From the NCBI RefSeq assembly GCF_000813845.1, contig NZ_JWTB01000010.1:1-64000 (forward strand): a stretch of DNA of 64,000 nt, in the 5' to 3' direction. Origin of the DNA: Pseudarthrobacter phenanthrenivorans. GTDB lineage: Bacteria > Actinomycetota > Actinomycetes > Actinomycetales > Micrococcaceae. The notes beneath the pieces are model-generated. The model was not told the origin of the DNA. It did not search any database and saw only the letters and a program-made list of their open reading frames with translations. Both the position numbers and the translations under genes were made by a program. Below are positions 36,837-46,457 of this stretch, in pieces (within the stretch, counting starts at the first letter, position 1; each line of letters begins with the position of its first letter).

Positions 36837-39800
36837 CAGTAACAATTCCTTTGACCGGCCCCCGGGGACCGCGCCGGCAGGAGCCGGACGAAGGCCAGGG
36901 GCAGGGCTATACCGGGGCTGGATCCCCGGCCGGCAGCCCGGCACCGCAAGCCAGCCCGGTCCTTCGCCTGCTGCCGCCACGGCGGGTGCACGCTGCCGCC
37001 CTTCCGCTCACCCCCGACCAGCAGGCGGCGGTCGACGTCGTCCAGGGTTCCGGGCCGGTCCTGGTGCCGGGGGCCCCCGGCACCGGAAAGACCACCGTCC
37101 TCGTTGAGGCAGCCGTCCAGCGGGTGGTCCGGGACGGCGTCGACCCGGAACGCATGCTGATCCTCGCGCCCACCCGCCTTGCAGCGGATTTCCTCCGCGA
37201 CCGTTTCACTGCCCGGCTGGACCGGAGCCTCAGCACCACTCCGGCCAGGACGTGGGCCTCCTACGCGTTTGATCTGATCCGCCGCGCCAAAGCCGAAGGC
37301 GTCATCCCGCTTCCCCGTCCGCCCCGGCTGCTGTCCGGCCCGGAACAGGACCTCATCATCAAGGAGCTCCTGGAAGGCCACAGGATTCCGGGACTCGAAC
37401 TGCCCTGGCCTGCAGATTTGCACGGTGCGTTGGAAACCCGCGGCTTCCGCCAGGAGGTGCGGCAGCTCTTCGACCGCATCATCGAGTCGGGCCGTACTGC
37501 CGGGGACCTCGCGCGGCTGGCGGATGAATGCGGCCGCCCGGACTGGAAGGCCGCAGCCGCCCTGTACGCCGAATACCGCGATGTCCTTGACCTGCGGATG
37601 CCGGAAGCCTTCGACCCCGCAGGGATCATCACCGCGGCCCGGCAAATCTTCCAGGACGCACCGGATTTCCTCGCCGCGGAACGCTCCCGGCTGCAGGTCG
37701 TCCTGGTGGACGATATCCAGGAGGCCAACCCGGCCATCTTCGAGCTGCTCGCAGATATCGCGGCCGGCAAGGACAGTTACATCACTTCCTCCCCGGACAC
37801 GGTCGTCCAGGGTTTCCGCGGAGCCCGGCCCGACCTTGTCGCCGAGCTGCCCCGGCTGCTGTCAGCCCAGGGCCCTGTCCTTGAGCGGCCCCTGTGGCAC
37901 GCCCATGGCCTGGCGCCGGCAGTGGCAAAGGCATGGATGAGTGTGGCCGGCCGCATTTCGCAGCGTGCGGGCGGACAGCTGGCACGGCGCCTGGAGCCTC
38001 CCGTCCGGTCCGGGCAGCCGGACTCCGGTGGCGGCTCCGGCAACGTTGAGGCACATCTGGTACCCACACCTGTGCACGAACTGCGGTACGTTGCGCAACG
38101 GATCCTGGACCAGCACATCAACCACAACCGCGACCTGGCGGACATTGCCGTGATCGTACGCAACGGCGGCCAGGTCAGCGAGCTGCAGCGCTACTTGTCC
38201 GGGCAGGGCATTCCCGTCCAGGTGCCCGTGGCCGAGTCAGCCGTCCGGGACGAGGTAGCCGTGCGCCCGCTGCTGGATGCTTTCGCCATCGCCCTCGATC
38301 CTGGGCTGCTGACGCCGGAGGCTGCGGTCTCGCTGCTTACATCCCGGATCGGAGGCGCCACCTCCATTGAGCTGCGCAGGCTCCGGCAGTCCCTGCGGCG
38401 TGAGGAACTCCTGGGCGGCGGCGGCCGCGCCAGCGACGCGCTGCTGGTTGAGGCACTGCTGGAACCCGGCGCGCTGGGTGCCCTGGGCATCGAAGGCCGG
38501 GCCGCGCGGCGTACGGCCCGGATGATCCAGGCCGGACGCGAGGCAGCCGGACTGGCCGGCGCCAATGCCGAATCCGTCCTGTGGGCCATCTGGAATTCCA
38601 CCGGGTTGTCCACTGCCTGGACAGCCACCGCGTTGGCGGGGGGACCCCACGGGGCGCGTGCCGACCGCGACCTTGACGCGATGATGGCGCTCTTCCACAC
38701 GGCGGAACGCTACGTGGACCAGATGCCCGGCGCCGGTCCGGAGCAGTTCCTGGAATACCTCCTCAACCAGGAGCTTCCCATGGACACCCTCGCCGCCCGG
38801 GCGCAGGTTGATGATGCCGTGGAACTCATGACGCCGGCCAGCGCGGCGGGCCGGCAATGGCCCGTCGTCATCATCGCGGGACTGCAGGAGGGAGTATGGC
38901 CCAACACCAGGCTCCGCGGTGAACTGCTGGGCAGCACACTGTACGCGGACGCGGTGGAACATGGTCCGGAGTACGCCCTCCGGCGCGACCCGCTAAGCCG
39001 GCTGCGCGACATCCGTTACGACGAACTCCGCAGTTTTTCCACGGCGGTATCCAGGGCGCGGGAACTGCTGCTCTGCACGGCGGTCTCATCCGAAGACGAC
39101 CAACCGTCGTCTTTCCTGGACTTTGTTGCACCCTTGGAACCGGGGGAGGAGGACCGGACCTTCACCAAGGTGGAACGGCCCATGACGCTGCGCGCCCTGG
39201 TCGCTGAGCTTCGGCAGCACGCCCAGCTGGCCGGGAAGCACTCCGGAGACGGGGCCGGCAATCTGAAGGACGGAACCGCGCAGGCGGAGGAAGCTGCACG
39301 GGTCCTGGCACACCTCGCGTCGGTGGAGCCGCCTGTCCCCGGGGCGCACCCCAACACCTGGTGGGGGCTTGCCCCGCTGACGTCCGCCGAAGCAGTGGTC
39401 CCCCCGGGAGGAACAGTGTCGGTATCCCCGTCCAAGGTGGAGACCGTGCAGAAATCGCCCCTGGATTGGTTCGTCCAGGCAGCGGGCGGGGAACCGGCCA
39501 CGGACTTCGCCCGGAGCCTTGGCACGTTGGTGCATGCGATTGCGCAGGACATGCCCGATGCCTCCGGCTCCGAGTACGTTGCCGAACTGGTGCGGCGCTG
39601 GCCGGCCCTGGGCATGAAGGACAACTGGGAGGGCAGGCTGGACTTCCAGCGCGCCGAGGCCATGGTCCGCAAACTGGCGCAGTATGTGCTGACCATGAGG
39701 AGTGAAGGCCGGAGCCTGCTGGCAGTCGAGCAGGACTTTGAAGTGGCCCTGGGCAAGGTGACCGTGGACGAAGCGGCCCCGCGTGAAGCGGTGCTGCGTG

Positions 39801-40219
39801 GCCAGGTGGACAGGTTGGAAATCGACGGCGAAGGCCGTCTGGTGGTGGTCGACCTCAAGACAGGCAAGCGCCAGCCAGGCAAGGATGAGCTGTCCCGCCA
39901 TCCACAGCTTGGCGCCTACCAGGCTGCCGTGCTTGCCGGCGGCTTCGACGCCGGCCTGGGTGAAGCCCGGAGTTCGTCGGGCGGCGCGGTGCTGGCCCAG
40001 CTCGGCACCAGTGCCGTCAACCCGGCAGTCCAGCAGCAGGAACCACTCGATCCCGTTGAGAACTGGGCACTGGACATGGTGACGGAGGCGGCTGCGGTGA
40101 TGGGCGGAAACGAATTCACCGCCCGTCACGATCCGGCCAAGGGAAGCCACGGCGGCCACGGCTGCAGGCTCCCGGAGGTTTGCCCATTATGTGTGCGTGG
40201 AAGGCAGGTCACCGAATGA
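36833..40219 (+). CDS. adnA: AdnA subunit of the AdnAB helicase-nuclease
   Basis: A 1128-residue SF1 helicase/PD-(D/E)XK nuclease. Walker A GAPGTGKTT is at 80-88, but motif II reads VDDIQE (292-297) instead of DExxD, and motif III reads SSPDTVVQGFRGA, so the motor is degenerate as reported for AdnA. The C-terminal nuclease shows VVVDLKTGK near residue 1005 and QLGAYQ. Cys1111, Cys1117 and Cys1120 form a partial metal or Fe-S-like cluster. AdnAB resects double-strand breaks in Actinobacteria. The GTG start overlaps the ATL stop and the end overlaps adnB. Confidence 0.9.
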   Translation: MTVTIPLTGPRGPRRQEPDEGQGQGYTGAGSPAGSPAPQASPVLRLLPPRRVHAAALPLTPDQQAAVDVVQGSGPVLVPGAPGTGKTTVLVEAAVQRVVRDGVDPERMLILAPTRLAADFLRDRFTARLDRSLSTTPARTWASYAFDLIRRAKAEGVIPLPRPPRLLSGPEQDLIIKELLEGHRIPGLELPWPADLHGALETRGFRQEVRQLFDRIIESGRTAGDLARLADECGRPDWKAAAALYAEYRDVLDLRMPEAFDPAGIITAARQIFQDAPDFLAAERSRLQVVLVDDIQEANPAIFELLADIAAGKDSYITSSPDTVVQGFRGARPDLVAELPRLLSAQGPVLERPLWHAHGLAPAVAKAWMSVAGRISQRAGGQLARRLEPPVRSGQPDSGGGSGNVEAHLVPTPVHELRYVAQRILDQHINHNRDLADIAVIVRNGGQVSELQRYLSGQGIPVQVPVAESAVRDEVAVRPLLDAFAIALDPGLLTPEAAVSLLTSRIGGATSIELRRLRQSLRREELLGGGGRASDALLVEALLEPGALGALGIEGRAARRTARMIQAGREAAGLAGANAESVLWAIWNSTGLSTAWTATALAGGPHGARADRDLDAMMALFHTAERYVDQMPGAGPEQFLEYLLNQELPMDTLAARAQVDDAVELMTPASAAGRQWPVVIIAGLQEGVWPNTRLRGELLGSTLYADAVEHGPEYALRRDPLSRLRDIRYDELRSFSTAVSRARELLLCTAVSSEDDQPSSFLDFVAPLEPGEEDRTFTKVERPMTLRALVAELRQHAQLAGKHSGDGAGNLKDGTAQAEEAARVLAHLASVEPPVPGAHPNTWWGLAPLTSAEAVVPPGGTVSVSPSKVETVQKSPLDWFVQAAGGEPATDFARSLGTLVHAIAQDMPDASGSEYVAELVRRWPALGMKDNWEGRLDFQRAEAMVRKLAQYVLTMRSEGRSLLAVEQDFEVALGKVTVDEAAPREAVLRGQVDRLEIDGEGRLVVVDLKTGKRQPGKDELSRHPQLGAYQAAVLAGGFDAGLGEARSSSGGAVLAQLGTSAVNPAVQQQEPLDPVENWALDMVTEAAAVMGGNEFTARHDPAKGSHGGHGCRLPEVCPLCVRGRQVTE

Positions 40220-43200
40220 GCGAGGCCCTGGCAGCGGAGGACACCACCCCCGCGGTTCGCTTCAGTCCCGAAGAATTGACCGCGATGCTCGGCGGAAGCA
40301 ACATGCCCACACCCGAGCAATCCGCCATCATTTCGTCCCCCCTTGCACCCAGGCTGGTCATTGCCGGGGCCGGTTCTGGAAAGACGGCCACCATGGCAGA
40401 CCGGGTGGTGTGGCTGGTGGCCAATGGATGGGTCACCCCCGAACAAGTCCTGGGCGTCACCTTTACCCGGAAGGCAGCCGGAGAACTCGCCAGCAGGATC
40501 CGGTCCAAGCTCCTGGCTTTGCAGCGACTGGCCGCCAGGGAGACCGCACGCGGCGTCTTCCCGGACGGCCTGCTCAGCAGCGACGCCCTCGAACCCAAAG
40601 TATCCACGTACCACTCGTTCGCCAGCGGCATCGTCTCCGACTACGGACTGCGGCTGGGGGTGGAGCGCGACGTGGTCCTGCTGGGCGGCGCGCAGGCCTG
40701 GCAGCTGGCCAGCGAGGTGGTGGAGGCCTACGACGGCGAGTACGCCCACTTCCGGGCCGCAAAGTCCACCCTGGTGAAGGCCGTCATCCAGTTGGCGGGT
40801 GAGTGCGCCGAACACCTCCAGGAACCCGAGGACGTTGAAGCGTGGCTCATGGGGCGCCTTTCGGAGTTCGAGTCCCTGCCGTACGTGGCCGGCAAGAAAC
40901 GGAACGCTTCCAAGGCCGCCCTGGATCTCGGGGCAATGCTCCGGACCAGGGCAAGCGTCGCGGACATGGTGGGGCGGTATGCAGCAGCCAAGCGGGGCCG
41001 TGGTGCGCTCGATTTCGGCGACCTGGTGGCGCTCGCCGCGAAGGTGGCGCAGGACGTTCCGCTGGCCGCCCGGATGGAACGACAACGGTACAAAGTAGTC
41101 CTCCTCGACGAGTTCCAGGACACGTCGCATGCGCAGTTGGTCCTCTTTTCACGGCTCTTCGGCGAAGGCCATGCAGTGACGGCGGTAGGGGACCCAAACC
41201 AGTCAATCTATGGTTTCCGTGGCGCCTCGGCAGGCCAACTGTTCCATTTCGTCCGCGAGTTTCCCGTCCGAACCGATGCGACGGACGGGAGCAACGGCTG
41301 GGCGCCGGCTCCCACCTCATACCTGACAACAGCATGGCGGAACGGCCGGTCAATCCTTGCCGCGGCCAACGTGATGTCACAGTCCCTGAGCCGTACCGCG
41401 GCGCAGAATGCCCCTGCCGGAGGCAAGGCAACTACAGCTGAAGTACCGCCGCTCCAACCCAGCCCGCACGCCGTGGAGGGCACTGTGGTGCTTGGCCGCT
41501 TTGCCAGTGACGTCGATGAAGCTGCCGCACTGGCAGACGACGTCCTGAAATACCGGGTGACCGACTTTGAGCGGAAGGCTGACGGCACCACCGAACCGCC
41601 GGCGCTGGCAGTCCTGTGCCGCAGGCGGGCCCAAATGGAGCCCGTCCGGCGCCAGTTCGAGGCGAGGGGGATTCCCTACGAGATCGTGGGTCTTGGGGGG
41701 CTCCTGGACACGCCGGAAATCGTGGACCTGGTGGCTACGTTGCGCGTCCTCGCCGATCCCGGCAGGTCGGACGCCCTCATGCGGCTGCTTGCGGGCGCCC
41801 GGTGGCGGATCGGTCCCGCCGACCTCATGGCTTTGCGCGACTGGTCCAGCCAGCTTGCCCGCAGGCGTGGAAAGGTGGTCAACAGTTTCGACGGCGATAA
41901 CCCTGACAGCGACACCGATGAAGCTGACGCTCCGGTCCTCGAAGGGGACCTGACCGACGGCGCCAGCCTGGTGGAGGCCTTGGATTTCCTGCCCCGGGAG
42001 GGGTGGACATCGTCCAACGGCCGCACCCTCACGTTCGAGGCGCGCAGCAGGCTGGCCCGGTTGTCCACGGAGCTGCGTCAATTGCGGGGTTACCTGGGTG
42101 ACGACCTCATTACGCTTTTGGGCGAAGTGGAACGGGCCATGTTGCTTGACATTGAAGTGGCGGCGCGGCCGGGGATCAGCATTCACCAGGCCCGGCGCAA
42201 CCTTGATGCCTTCCACGACGCAGCCGCGGGATTCCTCCGCACCTCACAGCGGGTGGACATCCTGGCTTTCCTGGCTTGGCTGGAAGCCGCAGCGGCGGAA
42301 GAGAACGGATTGGAAGCCCCGGCGAGCGATGTCAACCGCGAAGCCGTCCAGCTGTTGACTGTCCATGCTTCCAAAGGCCTGGAATGGGACGTTGTTTTTG
42401 TCCCCGGATTGAATGCAGGTGCCTTTCCCAGCGACCGGGACTCGCGCTGGAGCAGCGGAGCGGCTGCACTGCCGTGGCCCCTTCGCGGCGACCGGGCCGA
42501 CCTCCCGCAGTGGGATCTCGACCAGCCCGACCAGAAAGGCTGGCTGGACGCCGAGAAGATCTTCAAATCCGACGTACAGGCACACGGTGAATCGGAGGAG
42601 CGGCGGCTGGCCTACGTCGCCTACACACGGGCGAAGCATGTCCTGTGGGTCTCCAGTTCCGCCTGGGTGGGTTCACGGGCCGGCCGCGCGGAAATGTCCC
42701 CCTTCCTGGCCGAACTCGAATCCTTGGCCCCGGCCGCCGGTGGTGCTGCCGCTGCTGGCGTCCGTGTTCATCAGTTGTCGCTTGCCGAGGCAGCGCTGCC
42801 GGATTCGAGTCCGCTGACACTTGGAACGGAAGAAGCGTGCTGGCCCTACGATCCCCTCGAAGGACCCGTTGATCCGCGGGATGGCGCACGGTTGAGGCTG
42901 GTCCCGGGCCGCCGGACGGCCATGGAAGCGGCCGCGCGAAGAGTACTCGCAACCCTGGAGGACGGCGGAAGCGGGTGGCAGCCCGCGGAAGCCCCGCAGG
43001 AAGGCAACGTCCCGCCGGCGGGCAGCCCCGGGCAGGGGCGCGGGACCTTGGCGCAGGGACGGCCTGGCCTCAGCGGCGCGGCCGCGGGCTGGGCGCGGGA
43101 AGCAGCGCTGCTGCTGGAGCGCCGGTCACGGCGGCGGGATGGCCACGATGTACACCTGCCCACCCATATCTCCGCCTCCACCCTGGTTGACCTGGGGGAC

Positions 43201-43758
43201 GATCCGTCGGCGGTGCTGGGCCGGTTGCGGCGGCCCGTTCCGCGCGAACCGGGGATGTCAGCACGGAAGGGAACAGCTTTCCATGCGTGGGTGGAGGAGT
43301 ACTTCGGAAATGCCGGAATGCTCGACCTCGGCGAAGCCCCGGGTTCAGACGACCACATCGACGCCGCCTACGATCTCGATGAGATGGTGGCTACCTTCAA
43401 AGCTTCCCCGTGGGCCCACAGGTCCCCGGCGTTCGTTGAAGTCCCGGTGGAAACCAGGGTGGGGGAGGTGGTGGTGCGCGGCCGGGTGGATGCGGTGTTC
43501 CGCGACGCGGACGGTCGCTGGGACCTGGTGGACTGGAAGACCGGCCGCCGCCCGTCCGCCGCAGAACTGAGGACACGCTCGATCCAGCTGGCCGTGTACC
43601 GGCTCGCGTGGGCGCGCCTTAAAGACGTTCCACTGGAGGAGGTGCGGGCTGCTTTCTTCTACGTTGCGGACAACGCGATCGTGCGGCCGCACGATCTTGG
43701 CTCGGCGGCTGAACTGGAGGGAATCATTGCCGCTGCCCTGAATCGGCCATCATCCTGA
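40216..43758 (+). CDS. adnB: AdnB motor subunit of the AdnAB helicase-nuclease
   Basis: A 1180-residue UvrD-like helicase fused to a RecB-type nuclease. Walker A AGAGSGKTA is at 50-58, motif II DEFQD at 298-302, motif III GDPNQSIYGFRGA follows, then motif V TVHASKGLEWD and VI YVAYTRAKHVLW. The nuclease motif DWKTG is at 1106-1110. All helicase motifs are intact, so this is the active motor. ATG at 40216 overlaps the adnA stop (ATGA); an earlier in-frame codon at 40180 would overlap by 40 nt and has no support. A Gly/Pro-rich linker near residues 915-975 separates motor and nuclease. Confidence 0.92.
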   Translation: MSEALAAEDTTPAVRFSPEELTAMLGGSNMPTPEQSAIISSPLAPRLVIAGAGSGKTATMADRVVWLVANGWVTPEQVLGVTFTRKAAGELASRIRSKLLALQRLAARETARGVFPDGLLSSDALEPKVSTYHSFASGIVSDYGLRLGVERDVVLLGGAQAWQLASEVVEAYDGEYAHFRAAKSTLVKAVIQLAGECAEHLQEPEDVEAWLMGRLSEFESLPYVAGKKRNASKAALDLGAMLRTRASVADMVGRYAAAKRGRGALDFGDLVALAAKVAQDVPLAARMERQRYKVVLLDEFQDTSHAQLVLFSRLFGEGHAVTAVGDPNQSIYGFRGASAGQLFHFVREFPVRTDATDGSNGWAPAPTSYLTTAWRNGRSILAAANVMSQSLSRTAAQNAPAGGKATTAEVPPLQPSPHAVEGTVVLGRFASDVDEAAALADDVLKYRVTDFERKADGTTEPPALAVLCRRRAQMEPVRRQFEARGIPYEIVGLGGLLDTPEIVDLVATLRVLADPGRSDALMRLLAGARWRIGPADLMALRDWSSQLARRRGKVVNSFDGDNPDSDTDEADAPVLEGDLTDGASLVEALDFLPREGWTSSNGRTLTFEARSRLARLSTELRQLRGYLGDDLITLLGEVERAMLLDIEVAARPGISIHQARRNLDAFHDAAAGFLRTSQRVDILAFLAWLEAAAAEENGLEAPASDVNREAVQLLTVHASKGLEWDVVFVPGLNAGAFPSDRDSRWSSGAAALPWPLRGDRADLPQWDLDQPDQKGWLDAEKIFKSDVQAHGESEERRLAYVAYTRAKHVLWVSSSAWVGSRAGRAEMSPFLAELESLAPAAGGAAAAGVRVHQLSLAEAALPDSSPLTLGTEEACWPYDPLEGPVDPRDGARLRLVPGRRTAMEAAARRVLATLEDGGSGWQPAEAPQEGNVPPAGSPGQGRGTLAQGRPGLSGAAAGWAREAALLLERRSRRRDGHDVHLPTHISASTLVDLGDDPSAVLGRLRRPVPREPGMSARKGTAFHAWVEEYFGNAGMLDLGEAPGSDDHIDAAYDLDEMVATFKASPWAHRSPAFVEVPVETRVGEVVVRGRVDAVFRDADGRWDLVDWKTGRRPSAAELRTRSIQLAVYRLAWARLKDVPLEEVRAAFFYVADNAIVRPHDLGSAAELEGIIAAALNRPSS

Positions 43759-43802
43759 CCAGGCGTTCATCCTGACCAGGCCTTCAACCCGACCAGCCCC
43801 CT
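43752..43802 (+). repeat. Three imperfect 17-nt repeats across the adnB stop
   Basis: ATCCTGACCAGGCGTTC at 43752-43768 is repeated with one change at 43769-43785 and more loosely after it. The adnB TGA lies in the first copy. It looks like a recent tandem duplication at the gene end. Confidence 0.6.
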
Positions 43803-43873
43803 TGCCCGGGCCTCTCCCTGCGCGGTGGCGGGCACGTTGGACGGCGGGATGTTCCGGATGCCGGGCCGCTGGT

Positions 43874-45238
43874 TCAGCCTTGTTTGACGTTGATGACCGA
43901 GATGGCTGCCGTCGATGTATCGTCCGGATCGCCGGCCCTTTCGTCCGATACCCCGGCCGGCCCGGCGTGGGGCACGTCCGAGGGCTGCACACTTGCCGCC
44001 GGTGGTTCCACTGGGATGGGCGCCACGTGCACCGCAGGCTGCGCTGGTACAGGAATGACCGTCACGGCAGGAGTGACCGCGGAACTGCCGCTACCGGTGG
44101 CGGGGTTCACCATAGCCTGAATCGGCGGCGTTGCGGCCGCGCTGGCCGTTGAGGCAGGACCGCCGGCTGCGCCCGTTCCCGGCCCTGCGGCAGGACCGGG
44201 GGTCGCTGCGGGACCAGGGCTCGACGCGGGACCAGGGCTCGACGCGGGACCGGGGCTCGAGGCGGGACCGGGCGCCGCTGCGGCGCCGGGGGCCGGGAGC
44301 GGCTCGACGCTGATCGGCTGGCCCCCGTACTCGGCGATATCGCTCGCCAGGCTCGCCAGCATGCCCTCAGCCTCGGTGACCATGTCCTGGTCACCGGCCG
44401 CGAGGCCCTTGACCAGGTACTGCGCCAGCGCGAATTCAGCGGACAGGGCAGCACGGCGCAGCAGGTGCTGGTCCGGGGCGTCCCGCCGGCTGGAGGTGTA
44501 CGCCTTCAGCACGGCATCGATGAAGTCCTGTTCATTGGAAGCGACCAGCCAGGCGAAGTCGTCCGCGGGGTCGCCGATGCGCAGGTCCGTCCAGCCGGTG
44601 ACAGCGGTGACCCGTCCCTGCTCCACCAGCAGGTTGTCTTCGTGCAGGTCGCCGTGCACCACGCAGGGGTTGAAACGCCAGAGCGAAACATCCTCCATCG
44701 CGTGTTCCCAACGGCGCAGCAGCCCGGCCGGAATCTTGCCGGTGGTGGCTGCCTGGTCCAACTCGTTGAGCCTCCGCTGGCGGAACTCGTTCGGGGTGTA
44801 ACTGGGCAGGTCGGCATTGTTGACCAGCGACCGGGGAAGGTCGTGGACCGCCGCGAGTGCCGAGCCGATCTCGCGCGCCAGTCCAGCCGGCCCTGAGGTC
44901 AGTTCCTCGACGCTGCGGGTGCTGCCGGACAGGTGGGAATAAACGAATGTAGTGAGGCTTCCGAGCCGTACGCTCCCGGCCACTGTCGGCATCAGGAACG
45001 GCAGTTCGGCCCGGACGCCGGGAGCGAAAGCCCGCAGAACCAGGAACTCCGTTTCCAGCCTGGCACTGGCTTCGGCATGCCGCGGCGACCGGACCCGCCA
45101 CCGCTTGCCTTCGGAATCAAGGAGCAGTGCCGAGTCGAAGTCCGCGGGGTCATCCGGCGCAGAGCTAACGGCCGTCGGGGTCAGTCCTGGGACTGCCGCG
45201 GTTGCAATTGCCGCCAGTTCAATCGGTTTTCTTCTCAC
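43874..45238 (-). CDS. Phosphotransferase-fold protein lacking the metal Asp, with Ala/Pro tail
   Basis: A 454-residue protein. Residues about 1-310 have the aminoglycoside/macrolide phosphotransferase fold, with the catalytic loop VVHGDLHEDNLL (His195, Asp197, Asn202). The following metal-binding Asp, normally in a VIDW-type motif, is replaced: the segment reads VTGWTDLRIGDP with Gly215 at that place. From about 315 the tail is Ala/Pro/Gly/Val-rich and disordered, with repeated PGPASS units. The start is GTG, 6 nt from a -10 element. It lies between adnB and nudC on the opposite strand. Antibiotic resistance is doubtful; a kinase-like or degenerate role is open. Confidence 0.8.
   Translation of the reverse strand: MRRKPIELAAIATAAVPGLTPTAVSSAPDDPADFDSALLLDSEGKRWRVRSPRHAEASARLETEFLVLRAFAPGVRAELPFLMPTVAGSVRLGSLTTFVYSHLSGSTRSVEELTSGPAGLAREIGSALAAVHDLPRSLVNNADLPSYTPNEFRQRRLNELDQAATTGKIPAGLLRRWEHAMEDVSLWRFNPCVVHGDLHEDNLLVEQGRVTAVTGWTDLRIGDPADDFAWLVASNEQDFIDAVLKAYTSSRRDAPDQHLLRRAALSAEFALAQYLVKGLAAGDQDMVTEAEGMLASLASDIAEYGGQPISVEPLPAPGAAAAPGPASSPGPASSPGPASSPGPAATPGPAAGPGTGAAGGPASTASAAATPPIQAMVNPATGSGSSAVTPAVTVIPVPAQPAVHVAPIPVEPPAASVQPSDVPHAGPAGVSDERAGDPDDTSTAAISVINVKQG
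44208..44261 (-). repeat. Three 18-nt repeats in the phosphotransferase-like tail
   Basis: Two exact copies and one near copy of an 18-nt unit (plus-strand GCGGGACCAGGGCTCGAC) encode successive SPGPAS units in the disordered tail. Confidence 0.85.
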
Positions 45239-45244
45239 CGTTCC

Positions 45245-45250
45245 ACGGTA
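45245..45250 (-). promoter_or_regulatory. -10 element of the phosphotransferase-like gene
   Basis: TACCGT on the minus strand ends 6 nt before the GTG start; no ribosome binding site is seen. Confidence 0.5.
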
Positions 45251-45368
45251 GATCGCCCGCAGTCCCAGACGGCGGTCCGGTCGCGGCGAGTCTCCAGATA
45301 GCTGCCGATCGTGGAGTTCCGGCCATCACATCCATCCGCTGGAAATGTGAAATGTCCGTGGCAGTCAG

Positions 45369-45374
45369 TACGGT
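45369..45374 (+). promoter_or_regulatory. -10 element of nudC
   Basis: TACGGT ends 6 nt before the nudC ATG. TGTGAA, 17 nt upstream, is a weak -35 candidate. Confidence 0.5.
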
Positions 45375-45380
45375 GGAACC

Positions 45381-46403
45381 ATGAGCCATGCGGAGTCAGT
45401 AACACCCGTCCACCAGGCTGCGCCGGCACGGCTGCCGGCAAACCATTTGGTGGATACCCTCCTCCCGGTACGGCCCGCCTTGGTGGACCGCGGATCCGTC
45501 GCACGCGCCAGGCCAGGAATGGTCGAGGACCTGCTCGCCGGACCGGATGCCGTGGCCGCCGTCCTGTCGGGGCGGCAGGGGCTGGTGCGGGGCAGCGACC
45601 TGGTGCTGACCGGGGCCAGGGAACTCCTCGCCGCGCTGACCGCGGCCGGATCCGCACCGGACCTCGTGGTGTACCTGGGCTCGGCGCTGCCGGCCAGCGA
45701 TCTTCCGGCCGGAACGGAACTGCTGCTGTTCGTCCTGCCCCAGCCGCAGGAACCGGGCACCGGCGGCATTCCCTCGGATGCGGCCTGGGCGGGGTTCCGG
45801 GAGGTGGCGGCCGGCCTGACGGCCACCTCCACAGCCTTGTTCGTGGAAGCCAGCGCCATCGCCAACTGGCACGCCGCCCACACGCACTGTCCGCGCTGCG
45901 GCACACCTACCGTGGTCCAGTCCGGCGGCTGGGTGCGACGATGCCCCGCTGACAATTCAGAACACTTTCCGCGGACCGATCCCGCCATCATCGTCACGGT
46001 GGTCGGCCCCGACGGCCGGCTGCTCCTGGGCGGAGGCGGCCCCCTCGACGCCCGGAACTACTCCACCCTGGCCGGATTCGTGGAGCCCGGGGAATCCCTC
46101 GAAGAGGCCGTCGTACGCGAGATCCAGGAGGAAGTAGGGGTCAGGGTCAGCGCCTGCCAATACCTGGGCTCCCAGTCGTGGCCGTTCCCGGCCTCCCTTA
46201 TGCTTGGATTCACCGCCGCCACCGAAGACACCCAGGCAACGCCCGACGGCGTGGAGGTCACCAGGGCACGTTGGTTCAGCCGCGAGGAACTCCAGGACGC
46301 GGTACTCAGCGGAGAGATCACCATTTCCAGCAGGCTGTCCATCGCCCGTTCCCTGATTGAGCACTGGTACGGCGGCCGGATCCTGGACCACGGCGAAGCC
46401 TAA
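45381..46403 (+). CDS. nudC: NAD+ diphosphatase NudC (Nudix)
   Basis: A 340-residue Nudix hydrolase that splits NAD(H) and, in E. coli, removes NAD caps from RNA. The Nudix box GFVEPGESLEEAVVREIQEE is intact and is followed by the SQSWPFPASLMLGF motif typical of NudC. The zinc ribbon upstream has CPRC, but the second pair reads CPADN, so one of four zinc cysteines is missing. An N-terminal domain of about 150 residues matches the family. uvrD2 follows 55 bp downstream on the same strand. Confidence 0.93.
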   Translation: MSHAESVTPVHQAAPARLPANHLVDTLLPVRPALVDRGSVARARPGMVEDLLAGPDAVAAVLSGRQGLVRGSDLVLTGARELLAALTAAGSAPDLVVYLGSALPASDLPAGTELLLFVLPQPQEPGTGGIPSDAAWAGFREVAAGLTATSTALFVEASAIANWHAAHTHCPRCGTPTVVQSGGWVRRCPADNSEHFPRTDPAIIVTVVGPDGRLLLGGGGPLDARNYSTLAGFVEPGESLEEAVVREIQEEVGVRVSACQYLGSQSWPFPASLMLGFTAATEDTQATPDGVEVTRARWFSREELQDAVLSGEITISSRLSIARSLIEHWYGGRILDHGEA

Positions 46404-46457
46404 GCATTCCATCCACCAGACTCCAGCACGCGGTAGTCGAGAAACAAAGCAGCAGAA

